This document shows, in pieces, positions 31,300 through 40,271 of a DNA stretch of 47,425 nucleotides. Within the stretch, counting starts at the first letter, position 1, and each line of letters begins with the position of its first letter. A program made the position numbers and the translations under genes. A model generated the notes under the pieces. It did not search any database. It saw only the letters and a list, made by a program, of their open reading frames with translations, and was not told where the DNA came from. Source of the DNA: a virus; the IMG/VR virus record IMGVR_UViG_3300007352_000007, positions 1 to 47,425 of that record; one strand, 5' to 3'.

Positions 31300-31742
31300 T
31301 GGAAACCTTTAGACCATTAAAGAAAGTTGAAGATACATTAAAGCTATGGGCTAGACAGTTGAATTATCAACTCACTCACTTATTTGCGGTGACAAGCTAT
31401 ACGCCTACTTTGACATGGACTACAGGTACACCCGCAACTAATGTATCGTATAAATTCCAATATCAGGTTATAGGTAAGCTATGTTTTGTCACGGGTTATT
31501 ATACCGCGGATGATGGTAATGGTGCAACAGCCTTGACAATAACAACACCCTATACGCAGAAAAGTTATAGCGGTGAATACTTGCAATCTTTTTCAGCACA
31601 TCAGTTAGTAGACACGACTTGGAGTAATCCACTGGCTTATCTTGATGACAATGACGGCTTAATAAAGTTTAACAGTTTTACTACTTGCACAGATAACACA
31701 AGCGTAAAAATCCTTGTATCGGGTTTTTATGAAATTAATTAG
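31299..31742 (+). CDS. Small tail-associated protein, 147 aa
   Basis: One-base overlap with the nozzle stop. The N-terminal helix (RPLKKVEDTLKLWARQLN) may dock to the nozzle; the C-terminal beta domain (TYTPTLTW-like, YKFQYQVIGKLCFVTGYY) resembles pyocin/phage fibre tips. Could be a short fibre or tip protein; uncertain. Confidence 0.6.
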   Translation: METFRPLKKVEDTLKLWARQLNYQLTHLFAVTSYTPTLTWTTGTPATNVSYKFQYQVIGKLCFVTGYYTADDGNGATALTITTPYTQKSYSGEYLQSFSAHQLVDTTWSNPLAYLDDNDGLIKFNSFTTCTDNTSVKILVSGFYEIN

Positions 31743-31754
31743 GAGTTGATGGGT

Positions 31755-33590
31755 ATGGCAGTTTTAGGCAAAGGTTCACAAGGCGATCAAGTAAAAAACC
31801 TACAAATACAATTATCCAATGCAGGATTTGACCCTGGCCCGATAGATGGTGTTTTCGGTGATATGACTGGGGCAGCCGTTGGCTCATTCCAACAGGCCAA
31901 TAACCTGACAGTGGACGGGGTTGTCGGGCCACAAACCATGGGCGCGCTTGCTTCTTATCCGTCTACTTTAAGTCCGATGCCATCTCCACAGATACCCTCA
32001 ATGGGGGTTGTTTCTGCTGCTCCTATAACTCCAGGCGCACCGCCAATGGCAACGGGGTTAGTGCAACAGCCGACTATAACGCCGACACCACCATCAGTGG
32101 GATTAACAGGTATGCCAGCGGTAACTCCAGGCACACCGCCACCTGCAATAGGTATATCGAAACCATCTCCAATAGGACCTCCAACACCACCCTCTATGGG
32201 ATTAGTTAATATGCCCATAACAACTCCTGCGCCCCCACCCGCAGTAGTACAGCAGCCGACAACGCTTTCACAGCCCAATACACTTATGGCGGGTTCTCAA
32301 CCTTTGACACAGGGACAGTCACTCGTCAATAATAATGTTATCAATAAAAGTTTAACCACTGTTCCGGAACAAGCACAGGCTAATATGGGACAGCCGATGA
32401 CACAAGGTATGTCGCAGGGTGTATCACAAGGCACTTCTTTACCCGCGTTCAATCCTCCTAATATGGGGGATTATCAATCACCTTATGCGGGACAGATACA
32501 GCAGATACTTGATGACATGATGAATACACCGGCTTATCAGTCACCATTCGCAGCACAGATTCAGCAATTAGTGGATAAGGTGGTGAATAGGTCGTTCAGT
32601 TACGATGCTTCTACGGACGAGGCTTTCCAGCAGGACAGTAAGGTACTTGCCAAGCAAGTCATGGAACTGATGAACTCACGAGGCATCTTGAACTCTACAA
32701 TAACAGAGAATCAGATACAGCAGGGTATAGCTGAATTACTGCCGAGATACCGTGAAATGGCATATTCAAGGTATTTGGATGAGGGCAATCAATTAATGCA
32801 ACAGGCCAATTTCCTTCTTGGATTGGACGAGTCCGGCTACAACAGATACATGGACGAGTACACCAAGAAACAGAATATGGCCTCTTTTATCATGCAGATG
32901 GATGATTCACAGTACGCACGTTACAGGGATGCGAGAGACTTCGCATATCAGCAGTATCAAGACCAGTACAACGCCGCGATAAATGAAATCAACTTTGAGC
33001 GTGAAAAGGTTCAGGACGCATGGGAGAGGACACGACAGTTGGGATTTGTAGATCAAGAATCCAGTTTGATACTTGGTATTCCTGCAGGGACATTGAGCAA
33101 GGATGCAAGAGAGGCAAAGGAGCAAAGGGCTCAAGAGTTGGAAGATAGAAAAGCAGCATGGGATATGGAAAACTCCATGCAACAGAAAGCCTTTGAGTTG
33201 GACAAGGAAATGGCATTGTTCCGTGAAAGGTTAAATCAACAATCACAGGGTACGCCTACACAGTTAAAGAATTACAATGACTTAGTTGCGGAGTACACTG
33301 CTAATCCTGATACGGTATATAGCTTTTTGCAGTATGTCATAAGCAATCCTGGACGGTATACTGAAACACTAGGCGAACCATTGTATAACAAACTTATTGA
33401 GACATTGGCAACTGTTTCAGACTTGAATAATACGGGTGCCAGTGTAGATGCGGTGTATAAGGAAGCCGCTAACCGTCAAAGTAATATAGATGATGAAGCC
33501 GCGGTTGCCTACATAGTGAATTCGGGGTTATCTGAACCAGATCAATTAACAGTAATCAACAGGCTCAATATAGACTTAGATAGTTTGTGA
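31755..33590 (+). CDS. Virion protein with N-terminal peptidoglycan-binding domain, candidate ejection protein, 611 aa
   Basis: ATG at 31755 has AGGAGTTGATGGGT upstream at proper distance. Residues 1-70 are a PG_binding_1 domain (GSQGDQVKNLQIQLSNAG, then FQQANNLTVDGVVGPQTM). Residues 75-220 are proline/threonine/glutamine-rich and disordered. The rest is long amphipathic coiled coil. The set (murein-binding head plus helical body) suggests an ejection protein that is injected first and locally engages the wall. Confidence 0.7.
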   Translation: MAVLGKGSQGDQVKNLQIQLSNAGFDPGPIDGVFGDMTGAAVGSFQQANNLTVDGVVGPQTMGALASYPSTLSPMPSPQIPSMGVVSAAPITPGAPPMATGLVQQPTITPTPPSVGLTGMPAVTPGTPPPAIGISKPSPIGPPTPPSMGLVNMPITTPAPPPAVVQQPTTLSQPNTLMAGSQPLTQGQSLVNNNVINKSLTTVPEQAQANMGQPMTQGMSQGVSQGTSLPAFNPPNMGDYQSPYAGQIQQILDDMMNTPAYQSPFAAQIQQLVDKVVNRSFSYDASTDEAFQQDSKVLAKQVMELMNSRGILNSTITENQIQQGIAELLPRYREMAYSRYLDEGNQLMQQANFLLGLDESGYNRYMDEYTKKQNMASFIMQMDDSQYARYRDARDFAYQQYQDQYNAAINEINFEREKVQDAWERTRQLGFVDQESSLILGIPAGTLSKDAREAKEQRAQELEDRKAAWDMENSMQQKAFELDKEMALFRERLNQQSQGTPTQLKNYNDLVAEYTANPDTVYSFLQYVISNPGRYTETLGEPLYNKLIETLATVSDLNNTGASVDAVYKEAANRQSNIDDEAAVAYIVNSGLSEPDQLTVINRLNIDLDSL

Positions 33591-33600
33591 GGTGTTGTAA

Positions 33601-36573
33601 ATGGCTAATACTTTAGAAAAGTTAAAGAAATATACAAACACTTTCAGCAATAAGGTTACAACTCCCACTAATACTCTTGACACATTGAAGTCATATAGGG
33701 AAAGAACGAAATTAACTCAATCTAAGTCCAGTATTTACAATCCTAATTGGGGCGAAGAATTTATGCCCATATATCAGGATGATACTTTCCTTGCTAAAAT
33801 CGGGAAGGGATTGCTGGACTATGGTGTGGGTTCAGTAGTGAGGGCATTTGAAGCACCAGGGGAAGCCTTGGCATGGATTTCAAAGAATGTCGTTAATCTT
33901 GCCGAAGGGAAACCGATTGACAAAAGCAGGAGCAAACCCATTGAATTATTACCTAACGAGGCGAAAGCCGGACTTCAAAAATTATCAGAAAAGAATCCTG
34001 TTATCGGAACTGCGGTTCAAGCCATTATAAGTGGTGCCATAGATCCTGCGACTTATGTCGGTGGGATGGGTGTATTGGATGACCTTGCAAGGGCGGGAAC
34101 TGTTGGTAAATCTGCAACACTTGGCACAACAGAAAATCTTTTGATGAGTGCTAAGTCAGGGCAACGTGCATTAAAGGGGTTGCCAAAACCTAAAACTGTA
34201 TTACCCACAATAGACAAAGAACCCTTACTTCCTGGTCAAATGATGGGCGGGGACGTAGGTATTAAAGTACCAAAGACTATGTTGCCGAAGTTGAAATCTC
34301 CAGGGCCAAAGGCGGGGGTTGAAAAAGCACGTTACTTAAAGTCAAATAAAATAAAACTAGATGAGGGTTTGTTGGTTGGCGATGTAAATAATCCAATAGA
34401 AATACCAAAGACAACATTACCTAAAATGGGAAAAGTTAGTCCGCGTTCTGGTTATGAGGTTGCACGTTCTGTTATGCCTGATGTAATGAAACAACAGGAA
34501 GTGGATGACATTATTAAATCAGCGCAATCGTGGAAAGATAAACCTAAACTGTTTCTGAAACGTGAAACTATGCCACGAAACTTTGAGGACATAATGGGTG
34601 CTGATGCACCAAGGATGAAGAAAAAGTTTTTAGACCCTATCACAACAAATGAAACAAAACGTGTTCAGTTCTTAAAGATGGAACGTAAAGCCATAAAGGA
34701 CTTAGGCATAAAGCCGCGCAGTAAGGAATCTGAATTACTGCAAAAGTGGGGAGAAGGGCAGATAAATTTCTATGAAATGAAAGCAGCTGCCCCCGATTCG
34801 TGGAAAAAGATTTCTCATGCCAATAAAGTATTAAGACAAAAATATGACTCTTATCTTGAATCTATCAATAATGTGCTTACGAAAAACGGGTATGATCCCA
34901 TACCGAAACGTGAAGATTATTTTAAGCATTTTACAGAGGTTTCAAGTGTGGTTGAGAGATTCGGCATTCCTATGAAAGGGAATAAATTACCGACAGATAT
35001 AAACGGATTGACTTCCACTTTCAGACCAGGCAAGAATTTCTTTTCTAGTGCGTTAAAGCGAATGACTAATGTAACTGACTTTGATGCCATAACAGGTATT
35101 GATAAATATTTGGATGGTGCAAGTAAGCTGATTTACCATACGGATAACATTCAGCGATTGCGGGATTTGGATAAAACCTTGCGCGCAGGCTTTAAGGGAA
35201 CAGACCAATTAAGTAACTTTGTTTCAGAACTTACAGAGTATACAAACTTATTGGCAGGGAAGAAAGCCATGATAGACCGTGCTGCAGAGGATGTTGTTGG
35301 TAGGGGGATTTATGGTGTAGTCAATAGGTTGAAATCACAAGTTGCCTCTAACATGATAGGTGCAAATATATCTTCCGCATTGACAAACTACATCCCATTG
35401 ACACAGGCACTTGCCACAACAGATAAACCCTCATTTTTCCGTGGGATGGTAGAAACTATTGCAAATGCTTTTGTCAAGGACGGGTTCGTTGAGAAATCGG
35501 GATTTCTTGTAAGGCGTATCGGTTCAGATCCTTTATCAATAAAGCTATGGGATAAGATTGCGAAAAAAGCAGGATGGTTATTCCAAAGTGTAGATAACTT
35601 CACTTCACAAACCATAGTAAGAGGAAAGTACCATGAGGGTATCAAGAAGGGTTTAAGTGAACTGGATGCGATAAAGTATGCTGATGACTGGGCCGCCAGA
35701 ATCATAGCGGATAGAAGTGTAGGGCAAGTACCGACATTGTTTAAAAGCGATACTTTGGGATTATTGACACAATTCCAATTAGAGGTGAATAATCAGTTAA
35801 GTTTCATCTTCAAGGATATCCCGCGAAATTTCCAAGGTTCTTCAATGGCCTCTGCAATAGGTCAAGTGTTTATTTATAGTTTCTTGTTTAATAGTATCTA
35901 TGAGAAATTGGCGGGACGCAGACCGGCAATAGACCCCATAGGTGTTATTGTTGATTCTTACAATGATTATACAAATCCCGAATTATCAACAGGACAAGCA
36001 ACGATGAATTTCACAGACCGTGTTTTAGATCAGCTTCCCTTTACATCAACATTAACAGGTGGTGGTAGGATTCCGTTGCCACAAGCTATCCCTGATGTAT
36101 TTGGTATAGTGGGTGGTACTGCGGATGCAGGGAAGGAGTTTATGAAACCTGTTACTTATCTTTTACCACCAACGGGTGGGTCGCAGGTTGCCAAAACCGT
36201 AAAAGGTGTTACTGCTCTTTCCAAGGGTGGAGTAACTTCACAAACCGAAGAAGGGGAAACATTGAAGTATCCTGTTGATGCAAATGCGGGGAACATAGCG
36301 AGGGGTATTGCGTTTGGCCCGTCTGCTTTCCCTGAAACACAAGAATACTACGTCAACCGAAGGAGGCCGTTATCAGTTAGCCAGACAGAGAAGGTGAGAA
36401 GGTCAAAGAATCCAGAGGAAACATATAATCGGCTGATGATAGAACGGCGCATAGGAACACTTGAAGATAAAATCAAAAAGGCGCAGAAAAACGATACATT
36501 ATCAGCAAAAGCCAAGAAAAGACGAATAGAGGATTTGAGAAAACAGATTAAGAGATTGCGAGAAGAATTATGA
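33601..36573 (+). CDS. Large internal virion/ejection protein, 990 aa
   Basis: Largest gene, directly after the first candidate ejection gene, spaced 10 bases. It has a basic N-terminus, a proline-rich region with three KTxLPK-type boxes (about residues 195-275), a long helical middle and a C-terminal basic coiled coil (KRRIEDLRKQIKRLREEL). No muramidase motif seen. By position it would be the long channel-forming ejection protein. Confidence 0.65.
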   Translation: MANTLEKLKKYTNTFSNKVTTPTNTLDTLKSYRERTKLTQSKSSIYNPNWGEEFMPIYQDDTFLAKIGKGLLDYGVGSVVRAFEAPGEALAWISKNVVNLAEGKPIDKSRSKPIELLPNEAKAGLQKLSEKNPVIGTAVQAIISGAIDPATYVGGMGVLDDLARAGTVGKSATLGTTENLLMSAKSGQRALKGLPKPKTVLPTIDKEPLLPGQMMGGDVGIKVPKTMLPKLKSPGPKAGVEKARYLKSNKIKLDEGLLVGDVNNPIEIPKTTLPKMGKVSPRSGYEVARSVMPDVMKQQEVDDIIKSAQSWKDKPKLFLKRETMPRNFEDIMGADAPRMKKKFLDPITTNETKRVQFLKMERKAIKDLGIKPRSKESELLQKWGEGQINFYEMKAAAPDSWKKISHANKVLRQKYDSYLESINNVLTKNGYDPIPKREDYFKHFTEVSSVVERFGIPMKGNKLPTDINGLTSTFRPGKNFFSSALKRMTNVTDFDAITGIDKYLDGASKLIYHTDNIQRLRDLDKTLRAGFKGTDQLSNFVSELTEYTNLLAGKKAMIDRAAEDVVGRGIYGVVNRLKSQVASNMIGANISSALTNYIPLTQALATTDKPSFFRGMVETIANAFVKDGFVEKSGFLVRRIGSDPLSIKLWDKIAKKAGWLFQSVDNFTSQTIVRGKYHEGIKKGLSELDAIKYADDWAARIIADRSVGQVPTLFKSDTLGLLTQFQLEVNNQLSFIFKDIPRNFQGSSMASAIGQVFIYSFLFNSIYEKLAGRRPAIDPIGVIVDSYNDYTNPELSTGQATMNFTDRVLDQLPFTSTLTGGGRIPLPQAIPDVFGIVGGTADAGKEFMKPVTYLLPPTGGSQVAKTVKGVTALSKGGVTSQTEEGETLKYPVDANAGNIARGIAFGPSAFPETQEYYVNRRRPLSVSQTEKVRRSKNPEETYNRLMIERRIGTLEDKIKKAQKNDTLSAKAKKRRIEDLRKQIKRLREEL

Positions 36574-36609
36574 GAGAAGCCGAAGGAAGGACATTCCAAC
36601 GGCTTCTTT
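36574..36609 (+). terminator. Terminator at the end of the structural operon
   Basis: GAAGCCG (36576-36582) pairs with CGGCTTC (36600-36606), then TTTA. A second hairpin CCCTCCC/GGGAGGG at 36615-36621 and 36638-36644 follows, making a double barrier before the lysis genes. Confidence 0.65.
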
Positions 36610-36694
36610 AATGCCCCTCCCTTTATAGTGGAACCGAGGGAGGGTAAGTAAAGTATACCCCTTCCACAAGATTTTTTCAAGGGAGGAAAAAATT

Positions 36695-36958
36695 ATGGAT
36701 AACGCAATAAGTAAATTCGAGGTCGAAATTCTTGAAAGGGTAACACGAATCGAAACTAAAATCGACAGTTACAACAATCTCCGAGAAAAACTAGACCGTA
36801 CTTCAAGTAGGACTGATATTTGCACGGAAAACATAGAAGGGTTAAGAAGGAACATCAATAAGGCCGTCTGGCTGTCAGTTGGTGCATTATTCACTACAAC
36901 GGGTGCTGTTGTGGCAGGAGTTATTCTAGGATTGTTCAATAAGCTAATCGGAGGTTGA
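36695..36958 (+). CDS. XhlA-like membrane-associated holin/hemolysin protein, 87 aa
   Basis: Start after GGGAGGAAAAAATT. The N-terminal coiled coil (EVEILERVTRIETKIDSYN, then LDRTSSRTD) and C-terminal hydrophobic anchor (AVWLSVGALFTTTGAVVAGV) match the XhlA family. XhlA proteins are membrane-associated and act with a holin and an amidase in host lysis. It is the first gene of the lysis block, with the true holin at 39475. Confidence 0.78.
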   Translation: MDNAISKFEVEILERVTRIETKIDSYNNLREKLDRTSSRTDICTENIEGLRRNINKAVWLSVGALFTTTGAVVAGVILGLFNKLIGG

Positions 36959-36963
36959 TATTC

Positions 36964-37107
36964 ATGAAGTACATTTTATCGCTGTTAAAAGCGTGCCTCA
37001 ATAACACTTGTTCGCTGAATAAAGTGTGTCCAGAATGTGGCACAAGGTTGATACCTCAAGGTGGATGTTATATTTGCCCGAATTGTTTTTATTCCCCATG
37101 TCAATAA
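36964..37107 (+). CDS. RNR-type zinc-ribbon micro-protein, 47 aa
   Basis: After TCGGAGGTTGATATTC. Residues 22-47 (CPECGTRLIPQGGCYICPNC, ending PCQ) look like the C-terminal zinc ribbon of class II ribonucleotide reductases, alone without the catalytic part. This could be an RNR-ribbon-like zinc protein or a remnant. Function unknown. Confidence 0.55.
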   Translation: MKYILSLLKACLNNTCSLNKVCPECGTRLIPQGGCYICPNCFYSPCQ

Positions 37108-37123
37108 ACAAAGGAGAAAATGA

Positions 37124-37930
37124 GTGGAAAAGGAAACTGCGGTACTTGTAATAAGCGATATACATATAGGCAAGAAAACATCATCATATAATACGGAAGT
37201 CGCAGAAACAAGACACAGCAATCTTATACACAATACCCTTAAAGTAGTGGACATCATACGGAAAAGCTACACCATAGAGGACTTACATATTTTCGATCTT
37301 GGCGATCACATAGACAATGACAATATTTACAAGACACATCCACACCATACAGACCAACAGGCACGATACGGACGGGAACAATGTATAAAGGCCGTGGAAC
37401 TGTTTGAGCCGTTTTTATTGATGGGTACAAAATACTTTGACCACATATATGTCCATGGCGTAAGGGGCAATCACGGCAGGGTGACTAACTTTACCCACGA
37501 GGGTAATAACTGGGACTTAGTATTTTATGACGAAATGAAACTTGCCATGCGAGGCAATGAGAGGGTTACATTCAACATATCGGAGGAATTTTATGAGATA
37601 GTTGAAATAATGGGATGGAAGAACCTTCTCTATCACGGGGCAGGAATCAAGATGTATCAGAACATACCCTGGTATGGTGCGGTACAAAGGGTCATGCGGT
37701 GGGAGCAATCCTTGAAAGACACTTTTAATAATGTATTCATGGGACATTTTCATATCACAGGTGATATGCCGTGGAGGTCAACGAACATATTTTTCAATGG
37801 CACCATGGGCGATAATGATGATTTTTGTTTGGAATATCTCGGTATGGATGGTTGCCAGACATATTGGTTATTCGGTATCCATCCAGAGCAGGGTATAACG
37901 TGGAGATACAAAATAAACCTGTTAAATTAA
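37124..37930 (+). CDS. Calcineurin-like metallophosphoesterase, 268 aa
   Basis: GTG start after AAAGGAGAAAATGA. All metal-binding blocks are present: SDIHIG, LGDHID, RGNHGR, YHG and GHFH. This is the SbcD/phosphodiesterase-type fold. In phages such enzymes act on DNA ends, cyclic nucleotides or 2'-5' oligos. Its place among lysis genes is unusual. Substrate cannot be read from the sequence. Confidence 0.85.
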   Translation: MEKETAVLVISDIHIGKKTSSYNTEVAETRHSNLIHNTLKVVDIIRKSYTIEDLHIFDLGDHIDNDNIYKTHPHHTDQQARYGREQCIKAVELFEPFLLMGTKYFDHIYVHGVRGNHGRVTNFTHEGNNWDLVFYDEMKLAMRGNERVTFNISEEFYEIVEIMGWKNLLYHGAGIKMYQNIPWYGAVQRVMRWEQSLKDTFNNVFMGHFHITGDMPWRSTNIFFNGTMGDNDDFCLEYLGMDGCQTYWLFGIHPEQGITWRYKINLLN

Positions 37931-38010
37931 GAGGGGGTAAAATTACCCTACCCTACCCCGAAAAGTGGCTAGAATCGAATCGTAGAGCCTCACAGATACG
38001 AACAGATGTT

Positions 38011-38019
38011 TGATATAAT
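38011..38019 (+). promoter_or_regulatory. Possible extended -10 promoter before the endolysin gene block
   Basis: TGATATAAT contains TGnTATAAT, an extended -10, in the 106-base gap after the phosphoesterase. No good -35 is seen. It could give extra transcription of the genes from 38037 onward. Confidence 0.35.
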
Positions 38020-38036
38020 TAAAGTGGAGGGACACT

Positions 38037-38234
38037 ATGCCAACATCATCATTTAACAAAGAATTTATAATAAAGAATCCTGAAACGCTTATAAGGGCGA
38101 TTGAGAAATCAATGGCATATCCATGTACAGGCTGTACGGAACGGTGGCACGCCGAGAGTCATTGTAACTGTTATGAATTTTGCGATAAGTACAGGGCGTG
38201 GAAAGAGGTGAATAAAGATGAAAATAGTGATTGA
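38037..38234 (+). CDS. Cys-rich small protein, 65 aa
   Basis: AGTGGAGGGACACT site. Contains CTGCTERW, HCNCYEFC with six cysteines and two histidines, a zinc-binding look. It overlaps the endolysin by 17 bases. No family recognised. Confidence 0.55.
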   Translation: MPTSSFNKEFIIKNPETLIRAIEKSMAYPCTGCTERWHAESHCNCYEFCDKYRAWKEVNKDENSD

Positions 38235-39462
38235 TCCCGGACATGGAGGAACTGAACCCGGCGCAATAGCGAATGGGTATAAGGAAAAAGATATAAACCT
38301 TCCACTATCTTTAAAGGTAAAAGACTTATTAAAGGATTACTGCGAAGTCATAATGACAAGGACAAGCGATATAGATATGTCATTGTCTGCTAGAGCGAAA
38401 GTAGCAAAAGACAATAACGCAGACTTGTTACTATCCTTACATCATAATGCTTATGATGGTAAGGCGAATGGGTGTGAGGCTATATATAGTATCAAGGCAA
38501 CGGAGGATTGTAAGCACCTTGCAGATGCGCTTGTAAAAGGCATGGTATCAGAAATAGGCGTTATATATCGCAGGATATTCAGCAAGGAAAGTACGACTAT
38601 TGCAGGGCAGGATTGGTATGGAATACCGCGTTATAGCTTGCCCGTACAGTCAATCATCTTAGAATCATTTTTCATGGATCACAAGGGTGATTTTGGCAAA
38701 ATGAATTTAAACAAGCAGGCATATGCAATCGCTAATGTTATAAAAAATCATTATAAATTGGGAGTGAATGCTATGAACCCTATAATGGGTAAATCACAGG
38801 CTACCGCAGAACAGATGAACACTTTCATTAAGCGAGTCAATCCCAATGCACCTGATAATCTTGGACAAATGTACATTGAAGAAGGAGAAACCGAAGGTGT
38901 ACGGGGTGATATTGCCTTTGCACAGGCGTTAAAGGAAACCAACTATTGGCGGTTTACAGGTGATGCAAAAATAGAATGGAACAATCCCGCCGGTTTAGGT
39001 GTTGATAGTTCAGAAAAAATCATCGGATATACGCCAGATGGACAACCGATAAAAGAGCATAATGGTAATAAGTTTCCCGATTGGCGTACGGGTATAAGGG
39101 CGCAGATACAGCACTTAAAGGGGTATGCTACAAAAGAACCACTTAATCAACCTTGTGTAGATCAAAGATGGGGCGAACTTATTAAGAAAAAACTTATTGG
39201 TGCTGCACCCAACTGGGAACAGCTTAACGGTAAATGGGCTTATCCTGGAACTACATACGGTCAAGATATTATCAAGATATGGAAGCAGATACTTGAAGTG
39301 CCTATAATTGAGATTGACTATAAGGCAATAGCTGAACAGCTACAAAAGGATAATAAACTTAAAGACGAGCAGATAAGCCTTATGGCAAAAGACCTTACGG
39401 CTGTATCAGATAAATACAATAGTTTAAAGGCAGGGATTAAAGTATTAGTAGAAAAATATTGA
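38218..39462 (+). CDS. Endolysin: N-acetylmuramoyl-L-alanine amidase plus glucosaminidase, 414 aa
   Basis: Residues 1-178 are Amidase_3 with zinc ligands: DPGHGG (His), YKEKDIN (Glu), LHHNA (His) and catalytic Glu in IILESFF. Residues about 185-370 (SQATAEQMNTFIKRV, GVRGDIAFAQALKETNYWRF) are a glucosaminidase (LytD-like) domain whose catalytic Glu is in AQALKET. A short C-terminal coiled coil follows. Two murein hydrolase activities in one protein give lysis together with the downstream holin. Confidence 0.9.
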   Translation: MKIVIDPGHGGTEPGAIANGYKEKDINLPLSLKVKDLLKDYCEVIMTRTSDIDMSLSARAKVAKDNNADLLLSLHHNAYDGKANGCEAIYSIKATEDCKHLADALVKGMVSEIGVIYRRIFSKESTTIAGQDWYGIPRYSLPVQSIILESFFMDHKGDFGKMNLNKQAYAIANVIKNHYKLGVNAMNPIMGKSQATAEQMNTFIKRVNPNAPDNLGQMYIEEGETEGVRGDIAFAQALKETNYWRFTGDAKIEWNNPAGLGVDSSEKIIGYTPDGQPIKEHNGNKFPDWRTGIRAQIQHLKGYATKEPLNQPCVDQRWGELIKKKLIGAAPNWEQLNGKWAYPGTTYGQDIIKIWKQILEVPIIEIDYKAIAEQLQKDNKLKDEQISLMAKDLTAVSDKYNSLKAGIKVLVEKY

Positions 39463-39474
39463 AAGGAGATTGTC

Positions 39475-39672
39475 ATGGAACAGAACAGATTAAGGTCATG
39501 GGTAGTATGGACATCTATTGTTGCGCAGATAATATCACTCGGTCAGATAACTGGCTTATGGGCTAGTCTTGGCGTTGATGCTGGTATGATAGGTGATGTT
39601 GCAGCAGGAGTACTACAAATGCTTGTGATATTCGGTATACTTAACAACCCGACAAAACCAGACGGATTCTAA
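39475..39672 (+). CDS. Phage holin, phi LC3 type, 65 aa
   Basis: Start after AAAGGAGATTGTC. Two hydrophobic spans with the family signatures RSWVVWTSIVAQIISLGQ and GVLQMLVIFGILNNPT (then KPDGF). Holins of this family form membrane lesions that release the endolysin. A strong bidirectional terminator follows. Confidence 0.9.
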   Translation: MEQNRLRSWVVWTSIVAQIISLGQITGLWASLGVDAGMIGDVAAGVLQMLVIFGILNNPTKPDGF

Positions 39673-39677
39673 AAGTA

Positions 39678-39702
39678 AAGCCCCCTTAATCGGGGGCTTT
39701 TT
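39678..39702 (+). terminator. Terminator between lysis genes and leftward dockerin gene
   Basis: AAGCCCCC pairs with GGGGGCTT (39678-39685 with 39692-39699), loop TTAATC, followed by T-run on the plus strand and preceded by A-rich sequence, so it can also stop leftward transcription. Confidence 0.85.
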
Positions 39703-39704
39703 TA

Positions 39705-39962
39705 CTATTCGATCTCTTCTACGCCGATAATATGTCGTTTGATTTTCAGTAAGTCAAGTACATTTATGCTTCCGTCCTGATTAACGTCTGCGTTGTCTAG
39801 GTTGATCGTTACATCTTTGCCGAGTATATAGTCCTTTAGACACTGTATGTCTGCCTCGTCTATCAATCCATCATTGGTGACATCACCGAACATTGGGGCA
39901 GAAGCACACGCAGAAACCATGAGAGTGAATAACAATGCCAATACAATAACCTTTTTTACCAT
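39705..39962 (-). CDS. Dockerin type I lipoprotein, 85 aa
   Basis: Residues 1-19 are a lipoprotein signal with lipobox VSAC (Cys 19). Residues about 26-80 form a dockerin I domain: two calcium loops (DVTNDGLIDEAD and DVNQDGSINVLD), each followed by a helix (LKDYILG, LLKIKRHIIG). Dockerins bind cohesins of cellulosomal scaffoldins or cell-surface anchors. A lipid-anchored dockerin in a phage would sit on the host membrane facing out. It has its own consensus promoter and is transcribed against the lysis genes, so it looks like a lysogenic conversion gene. Confidence 0.9.
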   Translation of the reverse strand: MVKKVIVLALLFTLMVSACASAPMFGDVTNDGLIDEADIQCLKDYILGKDVTINLDNADVNQDGSINVLDLLKIKRHIIGVEEIE

Positions 39963-39985
39963 AATAATACTCTCCCTTCATTTAT

Positions 39986-40013
39986 ATTATACCTTATTTT
40001 CCCTATATGTCAA
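39986..40013 (-). promoter_or_regulatory. Consensus promoter of the dockerin lipoprotein gene
   Basis: Read leftward, TTGACA (40008-40013 on plus) and TATAAT (39986-39991) are exact consensus hexamers spaced 16 bp. AAGGGAGAG follows before the ATG at 39962. Such a strong promoter outside the lytic circuit suggests expression in the lysogen. Confidence 0.85.
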
Positions 40014-40017
40014 TTTT

Positions 40018-40048
40018 CAATAAAAGTCAAGGGGCTAACTGCGCCCCT
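40018..40048 (-). terminator. Terminator of the leftward small-gene operon
   Basis: Read leftward, AGGGGC (plus 40043-40048) pairs with GCCCCT (plus 40030-40035), followed by TGACTTTTATTG. The hairpin contains the stop of the gene at 40035 and abuts the dockerin promoter. Confidence 0.55.
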
Positions 40049-40229
40049 CATATAATATCCACGGCCCGAACCACACAGACAAATAATATCGTGTACGCCC
40101 GAACATCTTTATCATCTGTTTTCTGTACTCTTTTTTCTTGGTGTGCCTTGCTTGCTCTTTCTTCTTAATTTGTGGATTCATTGCCTTTATGGCTGTTTTA
40201 ACTAAAAGTGTTTTTGCTATGTGTAGCAT
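40035..40229 (-). CDS. Small basic protein, 64 aa
   Basis: Start after AAGGGGATAAAACCT. Very lysine/arginine-rich (NPQIKKKEQARHTKKKEYRK) with a hydrophobic C-terminal part (YYLSVWFGPWILYEG). Could bind nucleic acid or the membrane. Last gene of the leftward FtsK-containing operon. Unknown. Confidence 0.55.
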   Translation of the reverse strand: MLHIAKTLLVKTAIKAMNPQIKKKEQARHTKKKEYRKQMIKMFGRTRYYLSVWFGPWILYEGRS

Positions 40230-40271
40230 AGGTTTTATCCCCTTCGTGTGATATATTTTTGCTTAAAAAGC

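Noticed and set aside
37825-38013. 62-codon ORF in the 3' end of the phosphoesterase
   Set aside because: Out-of-frame shadow with no start site; the family motifs are in the other frame.
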